Shown piece by piece: positions 22,201 to 47,900 of a stretch of DNA of 64,000 nt. Made by a program: the position numbers and the translations under genes. The DNA comes from Dromiciops gliroides (lineage: Eukaryota; Chordata; Mammalia; Microbiotheria; Microbiotheriidae), in NCBI RefSeq assembly GCF_019393635.1, contig NC_057863.1:639306306-639370305 (forward strand), written 5' to 3'. Below the pieces are notes generated by a model. That model saw nothing but the letters and a program-made list of their open reading frames with translations. It was not told where the DNA came from and ran no database searches. Each line of letters begins with the position of its first letter. Positions within the stretch are counted from its first letter, which is position 1.

Positions 22201-23170
22201 GTGGTAACTGACCAGTCTGGGCTGCAGGAGGGGCCAGAGAGGACTGGACCCGGCCCGTGAATACCGGCCCCCAGGGGGCTTGGAAGAAATCTCCCCGGGA
22301 AGCTTCTGGTTTCCTATCCGTAACACGAAGGGGCTGGGCTGGAGGATTCTCCAGAAGTCCCTTCCTTCTGGGAACCCCGTTGTCACCAAGCCGAGAGGCC
22401 TAGGAGGGGTGGGGGAAGGAGGGGGCTCTGGGGGCTGTGAGAGACTTGGAGGGAGGGGGGCTGCAAGTGCAAGGGACAGTCACTGAGAAGGCCAATGGGT
22501 GAGAGCTCAGAGGGCCAGACTGGGGGGGGAAGGGGTTTGTGGAAGTGAGAGGAGCTGGGGGTCCAGCCTGTGAAAAGTGGGGGGACCCCGAGGAGGGAAA
22601 AGCCTCTAGTGTGAGCCCCTGAGAAGGACCATGAGGGACCCAGATTAGTGGAGAGTGGAAAGAGGGAGGGACAATGGGACAGGATGTGAGAGAGACCAGG
22701 GAAGGAGGCCTTTGGGAGCCTTTTTATTTTTAAGATGGATTTCTTTTGATGCCTGTCTTGAGAGGCCATAGGGATATGGGCCAGGGGAGATGGGGGAGAA
22801 CAGGATGTCAAAACAGCGAGGGGAAGATGAAGGATTCCCCAGGGGTCCTCCCAACACCCTCCCTTGCGTGTATCAAATGTGACCTACCTTCTACAGAAAG
22901 CTGGGGACTTGCTCAGAGTCAGTGGGTTTGTAAGTAGGTGATTTATTATTGAAATTGTGCCCTACCTCGGTGGTGCAGGCCCCCCTCCCCCCAAATAATG
23001 AGACTCTTTCCCCATTGTTCTTCCCTTGGAAATAAAAGAAAATGCCCCAGATACCGGCTTTCTTCTTCCTGTGTTCTCAGCATTAGCTGTAGTTTTGTAG
23101 TGGTTTGAACAACAGGCCAATCTTTGGCCTGAATGGGGACGGCTTTCTTAGAATAAGAATAATATAATGT

Positions 23171-23390
23171 GGGGCAGCTAGGTGGCACAGGCCCTGGATT
23201 CAGGAGGACCTGAGTTCAAATGTGACCTCAGACACTTACTAGCTTTGTGACCCTGGGTAAGTCACTTCACCCGGTTTGCCAGGTTCCTCATCTGTAAAAT
23301 GAGCTGAAGAAGGAGATGGCAAGCCACTCCAGTATCTTTGCTGAGAAAGCTCCAAATGGCATCTTGAAGAGTCAGGACTGAACAACAACT
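23171..23390 (+). repeat. MAR1-type SINE (RTE-tailed)
   Basis: Head cut by a small internal deletion, then the long tail aaatgagctgaagaaggaga ... gaagagtcaggactgaacaa. Same subfamily as 1.93-2.16 kb. Confidence 0.8.
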
Positions 23391-24899
23391 TGCTGACTCT
23401 AAGCCCAATGTTCTATTCACTCCATCCTCCCAGCTGCCTGTTCTCACTCATCCAGAGCAAACGTAATCACAGATTTAAAACAAACAAAAAATCCCCCCAA
23501 CCCTGATGTCATTAACAGTGCTTACGGACCTTGGACCGATCCCGTCTGATAAGAAAAACGTCAGCAGACTTCTGCAGATAGTAAGTCTCACCTGGGGAGG
23601 CTCCCAGCCAGAATGTGAGACCGGCCCTTGGGAGAATTGGAGAAACATCTCACCCAGTGACCTCTTTTTATAGATGGGTCTCCCCTCACCCTGCAGTGGC
23701 CTGGTTCCTCCTTGTGCCCCCTAGAGTAGACACTTCCTGAGGGGAGGCACTGACTGCATCTGCCTTTCTTTGGCTCTCCAGGGCTTAGCATAATCAGTGC
23801 TTATTGGTTGGTTTGGTGGCTGGGCACACATAGGAGGTAGGCTTAGGTTATCTCTAGGGCTAAAAACTGTGGGTAGAGAGAGGGGGGAGATAAAGGGGGA
23901 GGGAGGAGGAAGGGAAGAGGGGGAGGTAGAAAAAGGAGAGGGAGAGAGATTTTGAAAGCTCTTAAAACCCTGCAGCTTGGCAGAATGCTTGCCCTCTGCA
24001 TAGCCCGATACGATCTCAGATCACAAAAATAGTCTCCTCTAGTGCCCACGTTGCAAAACCACTGTGCAATTTCTTGCCGTTGGTGATTTCTGCTGAGAAA
24101 CAGCCACAGGCTGTCTGGTTTTAAGTCCAAATTTGGGCGAATCCCGGATATTTGGAAGCTCACATGGGCATTCCTCTGACAATGAGCTAGGTGACCCTGT
24201 CTTTCAGCCTGGGGTTCGTCATCTGTAGAATGGGCTTAGTGATCACCCCGGTCTTACAAATTGTTGTGAGGACCCGTGGGATGGCACACTGTCACCTGGC
24301 CTTTGGGTCAAGGACTGACTCTTGCCTCCGGGAATGTCACCAAAGTGAGCCACCCACCTCAGAGCCCAAGCTGGCACCCTGGTCTGGTGCCTAGATGTGT
24401 TTTCTGAGAGGCTCTGGCTGGGCACATGGGACTAAGGTTCTGGTGTCTTTTATTTCCTAAAAGCTAGCTTGGATTAGTCAGTTAATCAACACTTATCAAG
24501 CACCTGCTTAAGCAAGCATGCTGCCTGAGGTCAGAATCACAGGCCCCAAACTCCAAAGTCAACCCTCTTCCCACCACATTTCTGTGTCTGTCTTTCCTAA
24601 TGATTCGTTTTTCTTTTAAACTGTTATCAGCATCTTCTGTTTTTACATCACCTTGACTTCTTGAATGCCCCCTGCCCTTACCCAGGGAGCCATCCCTTGT
24701 AACTCTTTTTATAAAGGGGTGTGTGTGGGGGGGGGAGGCAGGTCAGAAAAAGTAGCCAACACATTGGTGGAGTTTGGCCAAGTACTTGGTGTTCCACATG
24801 CCCCGCTACCCCAGACAAATAATATGATCAGCTAACATTTATAAAGCTGTGCTAAGTGTATTACAAAAGAACGTGCTTGTTACAAATATTAGGCTGAGC

Positions 24900-24983
24900 T
24901 TTTCTTTCTTTCTTCCTTTCTTCCTTTCTTCCTTTCTTTCTTCCTTTCTTCCTTTCTTCCTTTCTTCCTTCCTTCCTTCCTTC

Positions 24984-25058
<75 letters not shown>

Positions 25059-25060
25059 TC
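24900..25060. repeat. (TTTC)n/(TTCC)n microsatellite grown from a SINE tail
   Basis: About 160 bp of ttcctttc then pure ctttctttc joined to the T end of the SINE. The target duplication (tagRctgagctttt) encloses both, so the repeat replaced the A-tail. Confidence 0.93.
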
Positions 25061-25195
25061 GCAGGGCAGTGAGGGTTAAGTGACTTGCCCAGGGTCACAC
25101 AACTAGTAAGTGTCAAGTGTCTGAGGCTGGATTTGAACTCAGGTCGTCCTGAATCCAGAGCCGGTGCTTTATCCACTGTGCTGCCTATCTGCCCC
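25061..25195 (-). repeat. CORE-SINE with expanded tail
   Basis: Reverse copy; its tail is the adjoining TTTC array; TSD near 24889 and 25196. Confidence 0.92.
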
Positions 25196-25214
25196 CTAGA
25201 CTGAGCTTTTCAAT

Positions 25215-25440
25215 AGCTACCATGTTTTCCTATATTAACCCTTCTCAATTCCAGTGCCCCCCCTTATGTATTTCTTGTTTATCCTGCATATAACTTGCTT
25301 TGTGCCTGGCTGTTTGCATGTTGTCTCTCCTGTTAGATTGGAAACATCCTGAGGGCAGGGACTGCCATTTTGTATCCCCAGTGCTTAGCACAGTGTGGAC
25401 ACACAGCAAGTACTGAATAAATGTTCATTGATTGATTAAG
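25215..25440 (+). repeat. L2 LINE tail
   Basis: tagattggaaacatcctgag ggcagggactgcc ... aagtactgaataaatgttca, the L2 3' end. Confidence 0.7.
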
Positions 25441-26190
25441 CTGAGTGTTTCTTAGGGCACAGGACCTGTGATTTCATTAGCGTGGGGAACTCCTAGATGA
25501 GAAACCCCTTCTACCTATGCAGATGGCCTCAGAGAATGGCATGGGCATTGAGAGGTCAATGGTCCCATGGACAGGATGTGTCAGAGCTGGTACTTTGAGT
25601 CCAGCCCAGGATGGCTTCTAGGCAGCTCGCTAGCCACTCTGCCACACTACCTCTCCCCCTTAGAGAAATGGAAATAAAGCCCAGCCCGGTGGTGTTTTCC
25701 TCCACTTTCAGAGCTGTTGCCAGGCACCTGTTAGTTTGAGGCGTTTTTATTTACTTCTCCAGATAATGAGAGACTCCCCAACTTGACTTTGGGGTGTGTC
25801 ATTTGTGTGTTGTTTCTTGGGGTTGAATAAAAAACGTTGCATGGAAACTCAGGGGCAGCAGCTTTGGTGCCTTCTGTGAAACTGGGTCTGAAAATATTCC
25901 TCTTTCAAAGAGTTCCTCACCCACACAATCCGATCCAAATTTAAGTAAAAGTGTTTATTATTTGGCACACAGAGGCATGGCTGGGAGAAGAAGCCTAGAC
26001 TTCAACTCCTGGGGAGGAACGGATTTATGGCATGATCCTCCCTGCACAAAGGAGAAGGTGATAGTTTTATAGAGGAGAGAACGGGGTGGGGGGAGAGACT
26101 TAGGACTGAAAAGTTACAGCTGTTTGAGGAATGATGATGCTAGCTATTGGGGAGTGGGATACACAAATAAGAAAAATTCCACATTTCTAA

Positions 26191-26338
26191 TTTTTTTTTT
26201 TTAGTGAGGCAATTGGGGTTAAGTGACTTGCCCAGGGACACACAGCTAGTAAGTGTTAAGTGTCTGAGGCCGGATTTGAACTCAGGTACTCCTGACTCCA
26301 GGGCCTGTGCTCTACCCACTGCGACACCTAGCCACCCC
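26191..26338 (-). repeat. CORE-SINE with TSD
   Basis: Flanked by cacatttctaattt (before 26191 and after 26338). Confidence 0.93.
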
Positions 26339-26474
26339 ACACATTTCTAATTTGAGATTATTGTCACTACCTGGTCCTTATCACATAGCAAACAGGACTG
26401 GCTCCCAACTAAGCTCATGCTATACAATTCAAGGTGCCCAGCTTTCTGGGTGTCCGTGACATGTCTGCTTTGTT

Positions 26475-26654
26475 GTTTTTTGTTTTTTTTTCTTTGTTTT
26501 GTTTTATTTTGTTTTTTGGTGAGGCATTTGGGGTTAAGTGACTTGCCCAGGGTCACACAGCTAGTAAGTGTGTAAAGTGTCTGAGGCTGGATTTGAACTC
26601 AGGTACTCCTGACTCCAGGGCCGGTGCTCTATCCACTGCGCCACCTAGCTGCCA
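26475..26654 (-). repeat. CORE-SINE with TSD
   Basis: Long tail of mixed gtttt units. The 18-bp duplication tgacatgtctgctttgtt is on both sides. Confidence 0.93.
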
Positions 26655-26924
26655 TGACATGTCTGCTTTGTTATCTGACTAACTAGTCTGGTTAATTAAC
26701 TACTTTGCTTTTCTAAGGAAAGCGTAATCTCTAATTAACCCCAGCAAGTTGATCAACCATATTTCTCCATGGTCAGAGTGTCCCTCTCATGGCCAGAGTA
26801 TCCCTAACTGAGCCCAGGTCTACTAGGCTTCTACTACACTGGGGTCCTGCTGATCCACCTGCTGCTACTTGGAGTGAATTGAAGGTGGGCCTGGGTAGGG
26901 GATCCCCACAGAAGCACAAAGTGC

Positions 26925-27135
26925 TGGGCTGGGAATCAGAAAGACTTGAGTGGAAATCTGACTTCAGACATGGGACCCTGGGCCATAACCTCTGTTTGCC
27001 TCAGTTTTCTCATCTGTCAAAGGGGAATGATGATACTTCCTACCTCTCTGGGTTATTGTGAACATCAGATGAGATCATTTTGGTAAAGTACTTAGCACAG
27101 TGTTTGGCAAACAGTAGGCATTTAATAATGGCTTA
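26925..27135 (+). repeat. MIR/CORE-SINE relic
   Basis: gtgctgggctgggaatcaga ... cctcagttttctcatctgtc ... gatcattttggtaaagtact; old and diverged. Confidence 0.65.
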
Positions 27136-27561
27136 TTGCTTTCCACTGAACCCCTGCTTCTCATCTCCTGGAATACCTTGTTTGGGTCTTAGTGTGAAGG
27201 TCTGACTTTCTGTTACTCTACATGGTGGTGGGGCGTTGGGGGGAGGCACAACAAATTCCCTTGTTGAGCATAGATCATGTTCTGCGGGCTGCCATCTCAG
27301 CTTGTGGAATGTGTCATACGGTGATTGATTGAGCCACTGTTAGTCGTCAGATTGATGGTCTGCCAGGCTGTGTGTTTAAATGTTTCATAATCCAGCGATC
27401 ATTGAATCTCCTGTGGGGGCAGTGATGGTGGTTTTGTTTCCGTGCACCCGAACTCGATTTTAGTTGGCACCTACTATGTGCCAGGCTCCTGCGCTAGACT
27501 CTGGGGAATTTTCCCCCCAGACCAGTCCTGTGATTTCATCCTCTTGGGAAAAGTCCCTTTT

Positions 27562-27715
27562 CTTTTTCTTTTTTTTTTTTTCCGGGGCAATTGGGGTTAA
27601 TTGACTTGCCCAGGGTCACACAGCTAGTAAGTGTTAAGTGTCTGAGGCCGGATTTGAACTCAGGTACTCCTGAATCCAGGGCCAGTGCTCTATCCACTGC
27701 ACCACCAACTGCCCC
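27562..27715 (-). repeat. CORE-SINE with TSD
   Basis: ggaaaagtcccttttc stands on both sides. Confidence 0.93.
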
Positions 27716-28499
27716 AGGAAAAGTCCCTTTTCAACAGGGATTGGCAGCAGAAATCTTAGAGAACTGCCTGTGGTTAGAGAGATTAAACAAACCAGCAAAA
27801 GAAGGGAGCAGTCCCTGCCCCTGGGAAGCTTCCATTCTCTTGGGCAGTCGATCTGTGTACAGAGAAGTGAATCCGGAATATCTATAAGGGAATTGCGGGG
27901 GGCTGAGGAGAGTGCACACAGCTGGGGGCCCGGAGGTCAGGCAAGACGTTGGGGAGCAGTAGTGACCGAGGAGGGCCTTGAGTGCAGCTCGGGTGTCGGG
28001 GAGGGGGAGGAGAGAACTCAGGGGGTGGGGTGCAGCGTGGCTGCAGCGGCCGTGTGATTGTCCTCTGAAGCCTGACGCTGTGCTGGGGCCTCCTGGGATC
28101 TCTTGGGCTAAGAGCTGGAAAGGCAGGTTTTGCGCTGCTTAGAGAAGCCTGGGTGGCCAAGTCACCTGCTGGAACCTAACCCTTGCCGACGTCCCATAAC
28201 CAGCAGCGCCTACCTTGTGCTCAGCTGAATTCTGTTGTGGTGGAAGAAGGGGCGGGCCCCAAGCCCTCCCGCTGATGCTTATAACCTCTGTGAGCTCCCT
28301 CTCTCTGGGCCTCAGCTTCTTCCCCAGTAAGACAAGGGGGTTGTGCTCCATAGTCCCTGGGGTGCCTTTTGGCTCTCCATCTGAGGGAACCTGCGATTTC
28401 TTTGTGAGGGCGAACACTGGGCCTTTGAACTTTTTAAGTGTGTGTATGGAGCCTGTGATAGAAGGTACCGGCGTTAGAAATCCATCCATACGGGTCCTC

Positions 28500-28566
28500 C
28501 CACCTTCCTCCCTCCCTCCCTCCCTCTCTCCTTCCCTCCTTCCTTCTTTTCCTCCCTCTCTCCCTC
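28500..28566. repeat. Pyrimidine microsatellite (CCTC/CCTT)n
   Basis: ctccctccctccctctct-type degenerate run. Confidence 0.85.
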
Positions 28567-30501
28567 CTGTGCCTGCACAGCCTACAGACACATCTCTTCT
28601 GTGCAAATGCTCTCATAACTTTCGCCCTGTGGGACTCCATCCAGTGTGCCAGGCTCACTCCCCCTGTTCTTCCCTTGCCCTGACCTTGTCTGGTGCTGAT
28701 AAGGGGGTGACCAGGAAGCCCTGGGCTTGGCTGTATTCGGATGATGAGAACAGTGTAGACAGCACCCGAAGGCTCGTCTGTCCCCACACTGTCCCTCCCA
28801 GAAGCTGGGTTTATGGCCAGTTATGGTTTCTTTGCATTGTGGGTTAGTGGTTGCTTATCCTAAGCTGAGATCAGAATTTATAAAGTGAATATTCGTCTTG
28901 TGATTGACTTTGGAACTCTGTGAACTCGTCCTAAATTCTTCCTCTGAGGAGGTGGCTAAAAAAAGGATCCTTTGCCAAGGGGGCTGGGGCGGCCGGTGTT
29001 TTGAAGTGTTAGCCCTCATTCATTCATTCATTCTTGGGAATTCATTAGTGCATGAAGCCCTGAGCTAGCTAGTGGGGGTGGGATGCTGTGCCTGCTCCCA
29101 AGGACCTCACGACCTGCGAGGGAAAGCACAGATCAGTCACCTTCCTGCTGGGCACCAGCCCTGAGCTGGGTGCCAGGGACATCGAAGGACAAGGAGGAAG
29201 CAGCCCCTGCCCTCAGGGCCAGGTGAGATCATGCATGGAGACAGTGAAGAGATGCACTGTGGTCCTTTGGGCTTCCTGTGCAGCCTCATGTTCAGGACCC
29301 CAAGGATCTCTCACTTGCCAAGGCCTGTCAGGCCCTGGTTAATTTACCTGCCCTCCCCATCCTGGGAGTTCAGATCCTCATTCCATGAGGAGGAAAGGGC
29401 AGGACGTTGTCTTCCCCCTTCTCCCCAAGCAAAGTCCTGCAGTCTTGAATCCCTCATGGTGCCTTGGTGACTCACAGGTATCTGTCATGGTTCACCAGGC
29501 AGCACCGGGGCCCTCACAGCATTCACATTGTGCCAAGGCGTGGGTGATAGTGCACTGGAGCTGGCCTCAGAATGGGCAGCAAGCCTACAGAGCAGCAGTG
29601 GGTCCAGGCAGGGCCACACTGTACCTTGAACAGAAGCAGGCACAGAAGGAGGAAGAAGCCCAGCTCTGAGGTTGAGGTAGGCCAGAGAGGGAGCCTGGCC
29701 AGGTAAGGTGAGTCATTCAGAGGCCCGCCACCCAAGGTTCCATGGGACTGCTCTGGGCCCTGTGTTTACAGCGCCTTCCCCCCAGAGGGAGCAACATGGG
29801 CACCACATGTGTATCTGGGCAGAAGATAGAGGTGGGCCAGGGAAAGCCATGGGGCCCCCCTGAAGAACTTGGGAGCAGGGGATCAGCATGGGAGAAAGGA
29901 CACCCCTAATCCGCATCTTCATTGTTGGGGAAAGTGATGGGAAAGATCTGGAGAGCCCCAGCTCTGGGAAGGGTTCTGGTCATTAGAAAAAAACACCTAC
30001 TATGCAAATGAGCGGGCACATGGCAGTGTAAAGATTTCTAGTCATTTCCCCCATTTAGAATATGGGATCAGTTCCCTCTTGGGTAGGAATGGAATAGGAC
30101 CTACTGGCAGTGTTAGGTTGAAATTTTTGGAAAAAACCTCTAGATTCTTCAAAAGATTCGTGATCATTAACCTCATTCTAACAAAGAAGTGTGTCTGGGG
30201 ACCATTTCTTTAAGTAGTGATTTGTGATACCGAGGGCAAACACGCAGCCCCGGGTTCAGTGGAGCAGACTGCGGCACAGCTCTGGGCCTGCTGCGAGCAG
30301 GCTCCTTTGCTCTGGCCATGGCATGCTTTAAGCCCGTATGTATCAAACCTCTTCGATACAGAATGATTCTGGAATTTGTTTTATTGGACTGTTCAGTTGG
30401 AGCATCGGTTCTGAACCTCATTTGCCCACTATTGGGGCCCCCTTTGGCAGTCAGGACCCCTTCTCAGAATCACATTTAAAGATTTTTTAAAAACAGTTCT
30501 T

Positions 30502-30653
30502 GGGGTGGCTAGGTGGCGCAGTGGATAAAGCACTGGCCCTGGAGTCAGGAGGACCTGAGTTCAAATCCGACCTCAGACACTTGACACTTACTAGCTGTGT
30601 GACCCTGGGCAAGTCACTTAACCCCAGTTGCCTCACCAAAAAAAAAAAAAAAA
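30502..30653 (+). repeat. CORE-SINE
   Basis: Full copy, long A tail; agttctt at both ends. Confidence 0.93.
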
Positions 30654-31782
30654 TTAGTTCTTAGCACAGGGCCTGGCAGGTAGGGCCTAATCAGTGCCTC
30701 TTGGCTGACACAGGATTGCTAAAGGAAATCAGTTGTGTTGAAACAGTTGTTGTTTTTTAATGTTGAAATCCTAGTTGTTGGTTTTTAAAGAAGTTCAGGG
30801 TTCCCTGGGCCCTTCTGGAGTGATCCCTTCCCGTGAGAGATCATGGGCCATTCTAATCCCCATTCACTTAGAGTGGGGGAACAGAGCACTCTCAACTTTG
30901 TTCCCAATTCTAAGGCAGCTGTGGCTTTAACCATTTTATTGTGCTTTGCCTATCTGTTGGTGACCTTGGGTAAGAACTTTGGGCATATGTCGGTGATGTA
31001 GATAAAATATAAACAGGTCAGCAATCGAACGGTAAAGAAGATAACAGAAGATGGACGTTGACCTGCTGCTTCCTTGAAAGAAAAGGAGATTCAGCTCCAG
31101 GGAGACAGGGTGGGCCTCGAAGGCCGAGGACAAGAGCAAAGGGCTGTCTTTTGGTTCAGAGCACTGTCGCTGTCCGAGGAGATGGTCCGGGAGGGAGGAT
31201 CATGGAGCAGAGCTTCTGGAGCTGGGAGGGGTCTTAGCCATTATCCCCCCATTTTATAGATGAGGGAACTGAGGCCCCGGAAGTGGCTCTGATCCCAAGT
31301 CCATTGTGCTTTCTGGGCTGCCAAAGCCCGCGAGGGCATCTCAGCTGGTGCAGCAGGAGAAGGGTGAGACAGAGCCCCCCAAGCTTCCTTTTCCTTTTAT
31401 TCTGTCTCATCATTGAATCAAATGGAATAATCATTGCGAAAAGCACTGGGCACACAGCAGGCCTGAGAGGAGTGCTTGTTCTCTTGCTCTGCCCCCTTTT
31501 GTAATGACCACAGTCAGGAAAAATTCTATAACCAGGAGCTATTTCCTGCTCAGTAATGACTGTGGCCAGATGGGGGAGTCCCTTCTCGTCAGGATGCTGC
31601 CCCTGGGGAGACTGTGGACCCCATCTCAGTGTGTTTAGACGCATGACAAAGGAAACCAAATCTATCGAAATATCATTATCAAAATATGTAGGGGAAAAAT
31701 GACCAGACCCTAGGCTAGGAGGCTCCCAGGCCCCTTCCAGTGTGGCGTCTTAGGAACGCCGATACTCAGATTACTTGCTCCT

Positions 31783-31942
31783 TTTTTTTTTTTTTTTTTT
31801 TTTTGGTGAGGCAATTGGGGTTAAGTGACTTGCCCAGGGTCACACAGCTAGTAAATGTGTAAAGTGTCCGAGGTCGGATTTGAACTCAGGTCCTCCTGAA
31901 TCCAGGGCCGGTGCTCTATCCACTGTGCCACCTAGCTGCCCC
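31783..31942 (-). repeat. CORE-SINE with TSD
   Basis: acttgctcctttt on both sides; long pure T tail. Confidence 0.94.
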
Positions 31943-31974
31943 ACTTGCTCCTTTTTGAAGAAGAATTCTTTCCC

Positions 31975-32345
31975 CTGGCCTCGGGCAGTAGCTTCCTCAT
32001 TGCCCCCACTCCGGCCCATCCTCTACCCAGCTGTTGGTGATTTCCCCCAACTGCAGTTTGGACCATATCACACAGCCCCCCCCCCCTTTCCTCAACAAAC
32101 TGCAATGGCTCCCTATTGCCCGGGGCCAGATAGAAGTCCTCTGATGATGAAGGTCCCCTCCTACCTTCCCCCTCCAGGAGGCCTTTCTCCTCCCCACCCC
32201 AGCCTCTGGTGCCTGCCTTTCCTCCCCACCTTCTGTCTAGTCTGTATCCACGGCCTAAGTAATCACAAGTAGTCTCCCCAGTGGAATGGGGGCTCCTGGA
32301 GGGTAGAGACTCTTTGGGTCCCTTTTTGTGTCCCTAGAGGTCAGT
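31975..32345 (+). repeat. L2 LINE 3' end
   Basis: tgcaatggctccctattgcc ... ctcctggagggtagagactc; ends about 80 bp before the SLC35E2 leader exon. Confidence 0.65.
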
Positions 32346-32423
32346 GGATGGCGTGGCACCTGGCTCGTGGGCAGCACTTTGTGAAAACACCGAGTGACAA
32401 TGTTGTCCTATTCCTCCTTTCAG

Positions 32424-44941
<12,518 letters not shown>

Positions 44942-47900
44942 CCTGGTCTGCCGCTCACTTCCGCCAGTGTACCGTTGCGTGCATTAGACCCTGCATCTTG
45001 TGGGACCCTTCCTTTCCTCACTGCTAACAACTTGATTCTTCCTTAGATGTGCAGATGGGGACTGGGGTGGGGACCAAGGCAGCTGTAAAGTGAAGAAGCC
45101 ACACACTGTGCTCCTCTGAGTATCACCAGCGGTAGCAAAAGGCACTTCCTTCTCCTGTCACAAGTACTGGACAAGACCCCTGAGCATCAGCACCCTGGAG
45201 AGGGGCAGCTTCCACTTAGCACTGTCCCCAAAATAATGTGAAAACAATAAAAAATGACCTGCCACTGTCTTTGGACTTCTTGTTGGGGGATGGAATGGGG
45301 CACCATGCAGAAAACAGGCACCGTCCCCCTGCTCCTGTGCAATGTGCTCGAGCTGAGGGTGGCCCAAGACTTCCTGTGGAGGATGAGTGGAAACTGTGAA
45401 ACCGGAGCTTGATCCAGGGGCCAAGGTGAATGTGTTACTGCCCTCAGAAACCACTGCCCTTCCCCATCGGAATTCACTAAAAACAGAAGATCCAGAGGTT
45501 TGGGTCCTCTGATCCCTACGAGTCCTTAAATGAAAAGCAAATCAAGACTGACAAACCTCGTAGATGATTCCCTCCCCCCAGGGGAGAAGGGGGCTTCACC
45601 ACATTTCTTCTTCCTTCAGAATCTGCGATGAGCCTTCAGCCCCCAAGGAGGCCACCAGGGCTGCTGATGGGCCAGAAATGGCAAAGCTGGCTGTCCTGGG
45701 GACCAGAGGTTTGATGAGGTAACCATGGCTCTTTGTGGAACACTCGGGTCCATCCAGGGCAGTTTTCCCACAAGCCCTTAAAGGAGGAAGATTGAGGGGC
45801 AAGGGCCCAGATTGGGCTCCCTGCTGCCAGTACCTCCATGTTTTGCCATTTTTTCCTTAAAAATATCACAATCTGCGTATTAAAAAACAAAAACAAAACC
45901 CCCTCCCGGCAAATCAGTGATATGTCATAGTATGAGATATTTAGAAAAAGGGGTTGTTTCACAGGCTTGCTTTAAATTATGGAGTGTAATAAAGAAAGTT
46001 GGACTCCCTTGTGTCCCTGCCCTGACAATGGCTCCTTAGAAAAAGCAGTGCTGTCCTTTTGTGCTGAAGGGCTTTCCCTTCTCATCCTGTTGGCCAGCCA
46101 AGCACAACCCCATGGACCAGTGCCCATAGCCCCTGCCTCCTGATAGTGTGGGAGTAGAATATTAACTGAGGGTCATTTCTCAGTTCTGGTTCATTTAAAA
46201 CATGTCTCAGAAGTTGTAATTGTTTTGGATCTTCTTCTGAGAATGGGTGTGCTTTTTTATTTTTAAATTTAGCGTCAGCTCTAATGCCAGGTGGTTTTCC
46301 TTCTTACTTAGCATTGGTGGGTTTAGAGCTACCATTACGTCCCTCCAGGTTTGCCCCACTCATTGACTTTGTGAAGATGTTAAGTTTCTTTTTCTACGTG
46401 AGATGATGAGTAGAGGAAGAAAGCTGATTAAGAGGTGTTAGTGTTTACATTTTTGGTTAAAATAAACTTTAAAAAATACTGTAGTTAAAAAATGCATAGA
46501 CAGGCTTTAGAGCGGATTTCAGGGAATAACAAATTGCGTTTTGTAGGTAAAGCTAGAATCTTAACTAATAGCTTGTCTTACCCCTGTGGCTCCAAGTGAC
46601 CAAAGGAAGGACCCTATCTTCTCTTATGACATTCCCTTCTGTTTATGAAGCGGCCCCATTTTAGAACATTTTGTTTAAAAAGTGCAGTCTGCATCATGAA
46701 TCAGAAGTTTCAGAAATCGGTTCTGTATTCCAACTTCTCCCCGATGATGCCTTTCCTAGTGTCTGTTGACATCCCTGGAACTATTTGTAAGTTGAATTGT
46801 CAGAGGGAGACAGATGGAGTTTGGAATGGGATGGTGGGGAGAGAATTTACCTTTTTTCCCCACAGTCTGACCTGAAGGAACTTTGGGTGTCATTGAAGGG
46901 GGAGGTAGGAGTAGCAGACATTTGGGTGATGTGTATTGTTACAGTGCTTTTTGAAGAAGATATTCTTCAGATTGAAGTTTGGGGTTTCTATGATGGTCTA
47001 TACTGATGTTCTCTCCCCATTTTTAACCTGGGGAAGGAATGGGGAAAGGGATTTTCCATAATGTGAGTTTGTGGTGTTTTTATACTGTCTTGATAGCCCT
47101 GATGCTTCTCAGAATCAGCTGCATGGACAGTGGGGTTTCCTCTCCCCCCCCCCGTGAATAATAAAGAGAAAAGCCACTTGGGGTCCTGCATGTTATACTG
47201 TTCCCTTCCCCCATCTCATTTCCTCTCCCTCCTGCCCAGTTTGGCCTCCCCTAATGATCTCATTAGCTTTCTGCTTGGCTTCTCACCAGGAAAATTGTAA
47301 AATGCTTAGAGTAACTACTCTAGTAGATCAAATCTCTTTGAAACAAAGAGCAATAATTAAGTCTTGTTAAGTTCTTCCTGTTTGGAGAGGCTTGCAGAAA
47401 GCAGGAGAGCAAACAGCAGGCCTGTTAGCTTGCAGAGGCCTCTTCAGTAAGTTAAACTCATGTCTACAGTGGACATTCCAGATGTGTTTACTCGGACTGG
47501 GAAGCGTTTTGTCTCCAGTGACCTTCCCGTAAAGCCACTTTTCCTTCTTCCTAAAAGAGAGATTGAAATTGAAGAGGATTCACTTCCCATTGCTGGGTTG
47601 GGGGTGGAGCACGGCGAGGAGATTCTGCCGGTCTGTGAAGACCACTGCAGACAGCATCAACCAAGTCCCTGATTCTGCAGCCTTCCACACGATGGAAGGT
47701 TATGCATCTTTGCTCTGCCCCCTCTCCAGCTTCTCCTTCTCTGCCCCTTGAAGATCGCACTCAGCTGGAGAGGGCTGAAAACTCTGGGGGCCGGGTACCC
47801 CGTGACAGAGAGCTGACATTTACAAGATTTGCCAGATACCCTGGAATGAGGTCTGTGGGTCTTGGGCAGGCATCCCACAACCTGTGTGTCCTCAGAGAGC

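Larger units (their letters stand above)
22201..32423 (+). other. SLC35E2B: Probable first intron of SLC35E2 (non-coding)
   Basis: About 10 kb with no recognisable coding exon. It holds SINEs at 23.2, 25.1, 26.3, 26.6, 27.6, 30.6 and 31.9 kb, L2 3' ends near 25.3 and 32.0 kb, MIR scraps, a TTTC microsatellite, and otherwise single-copy-looking sequence at 22.2-23.1, 23.4-24.8 and 28.0-30.4 kb. Extra 5' UTR exons could hide here; none could be supported. Confidence 0.5.

Noticed and set aside
28139-28847. Frames of 155 and 210 codons near 28.2-28.8 kb on both strands
   Set aside because: They owe their length to a CCTC/GGAG-rich tract. No homology recognised and no splice sites supporting an exon.
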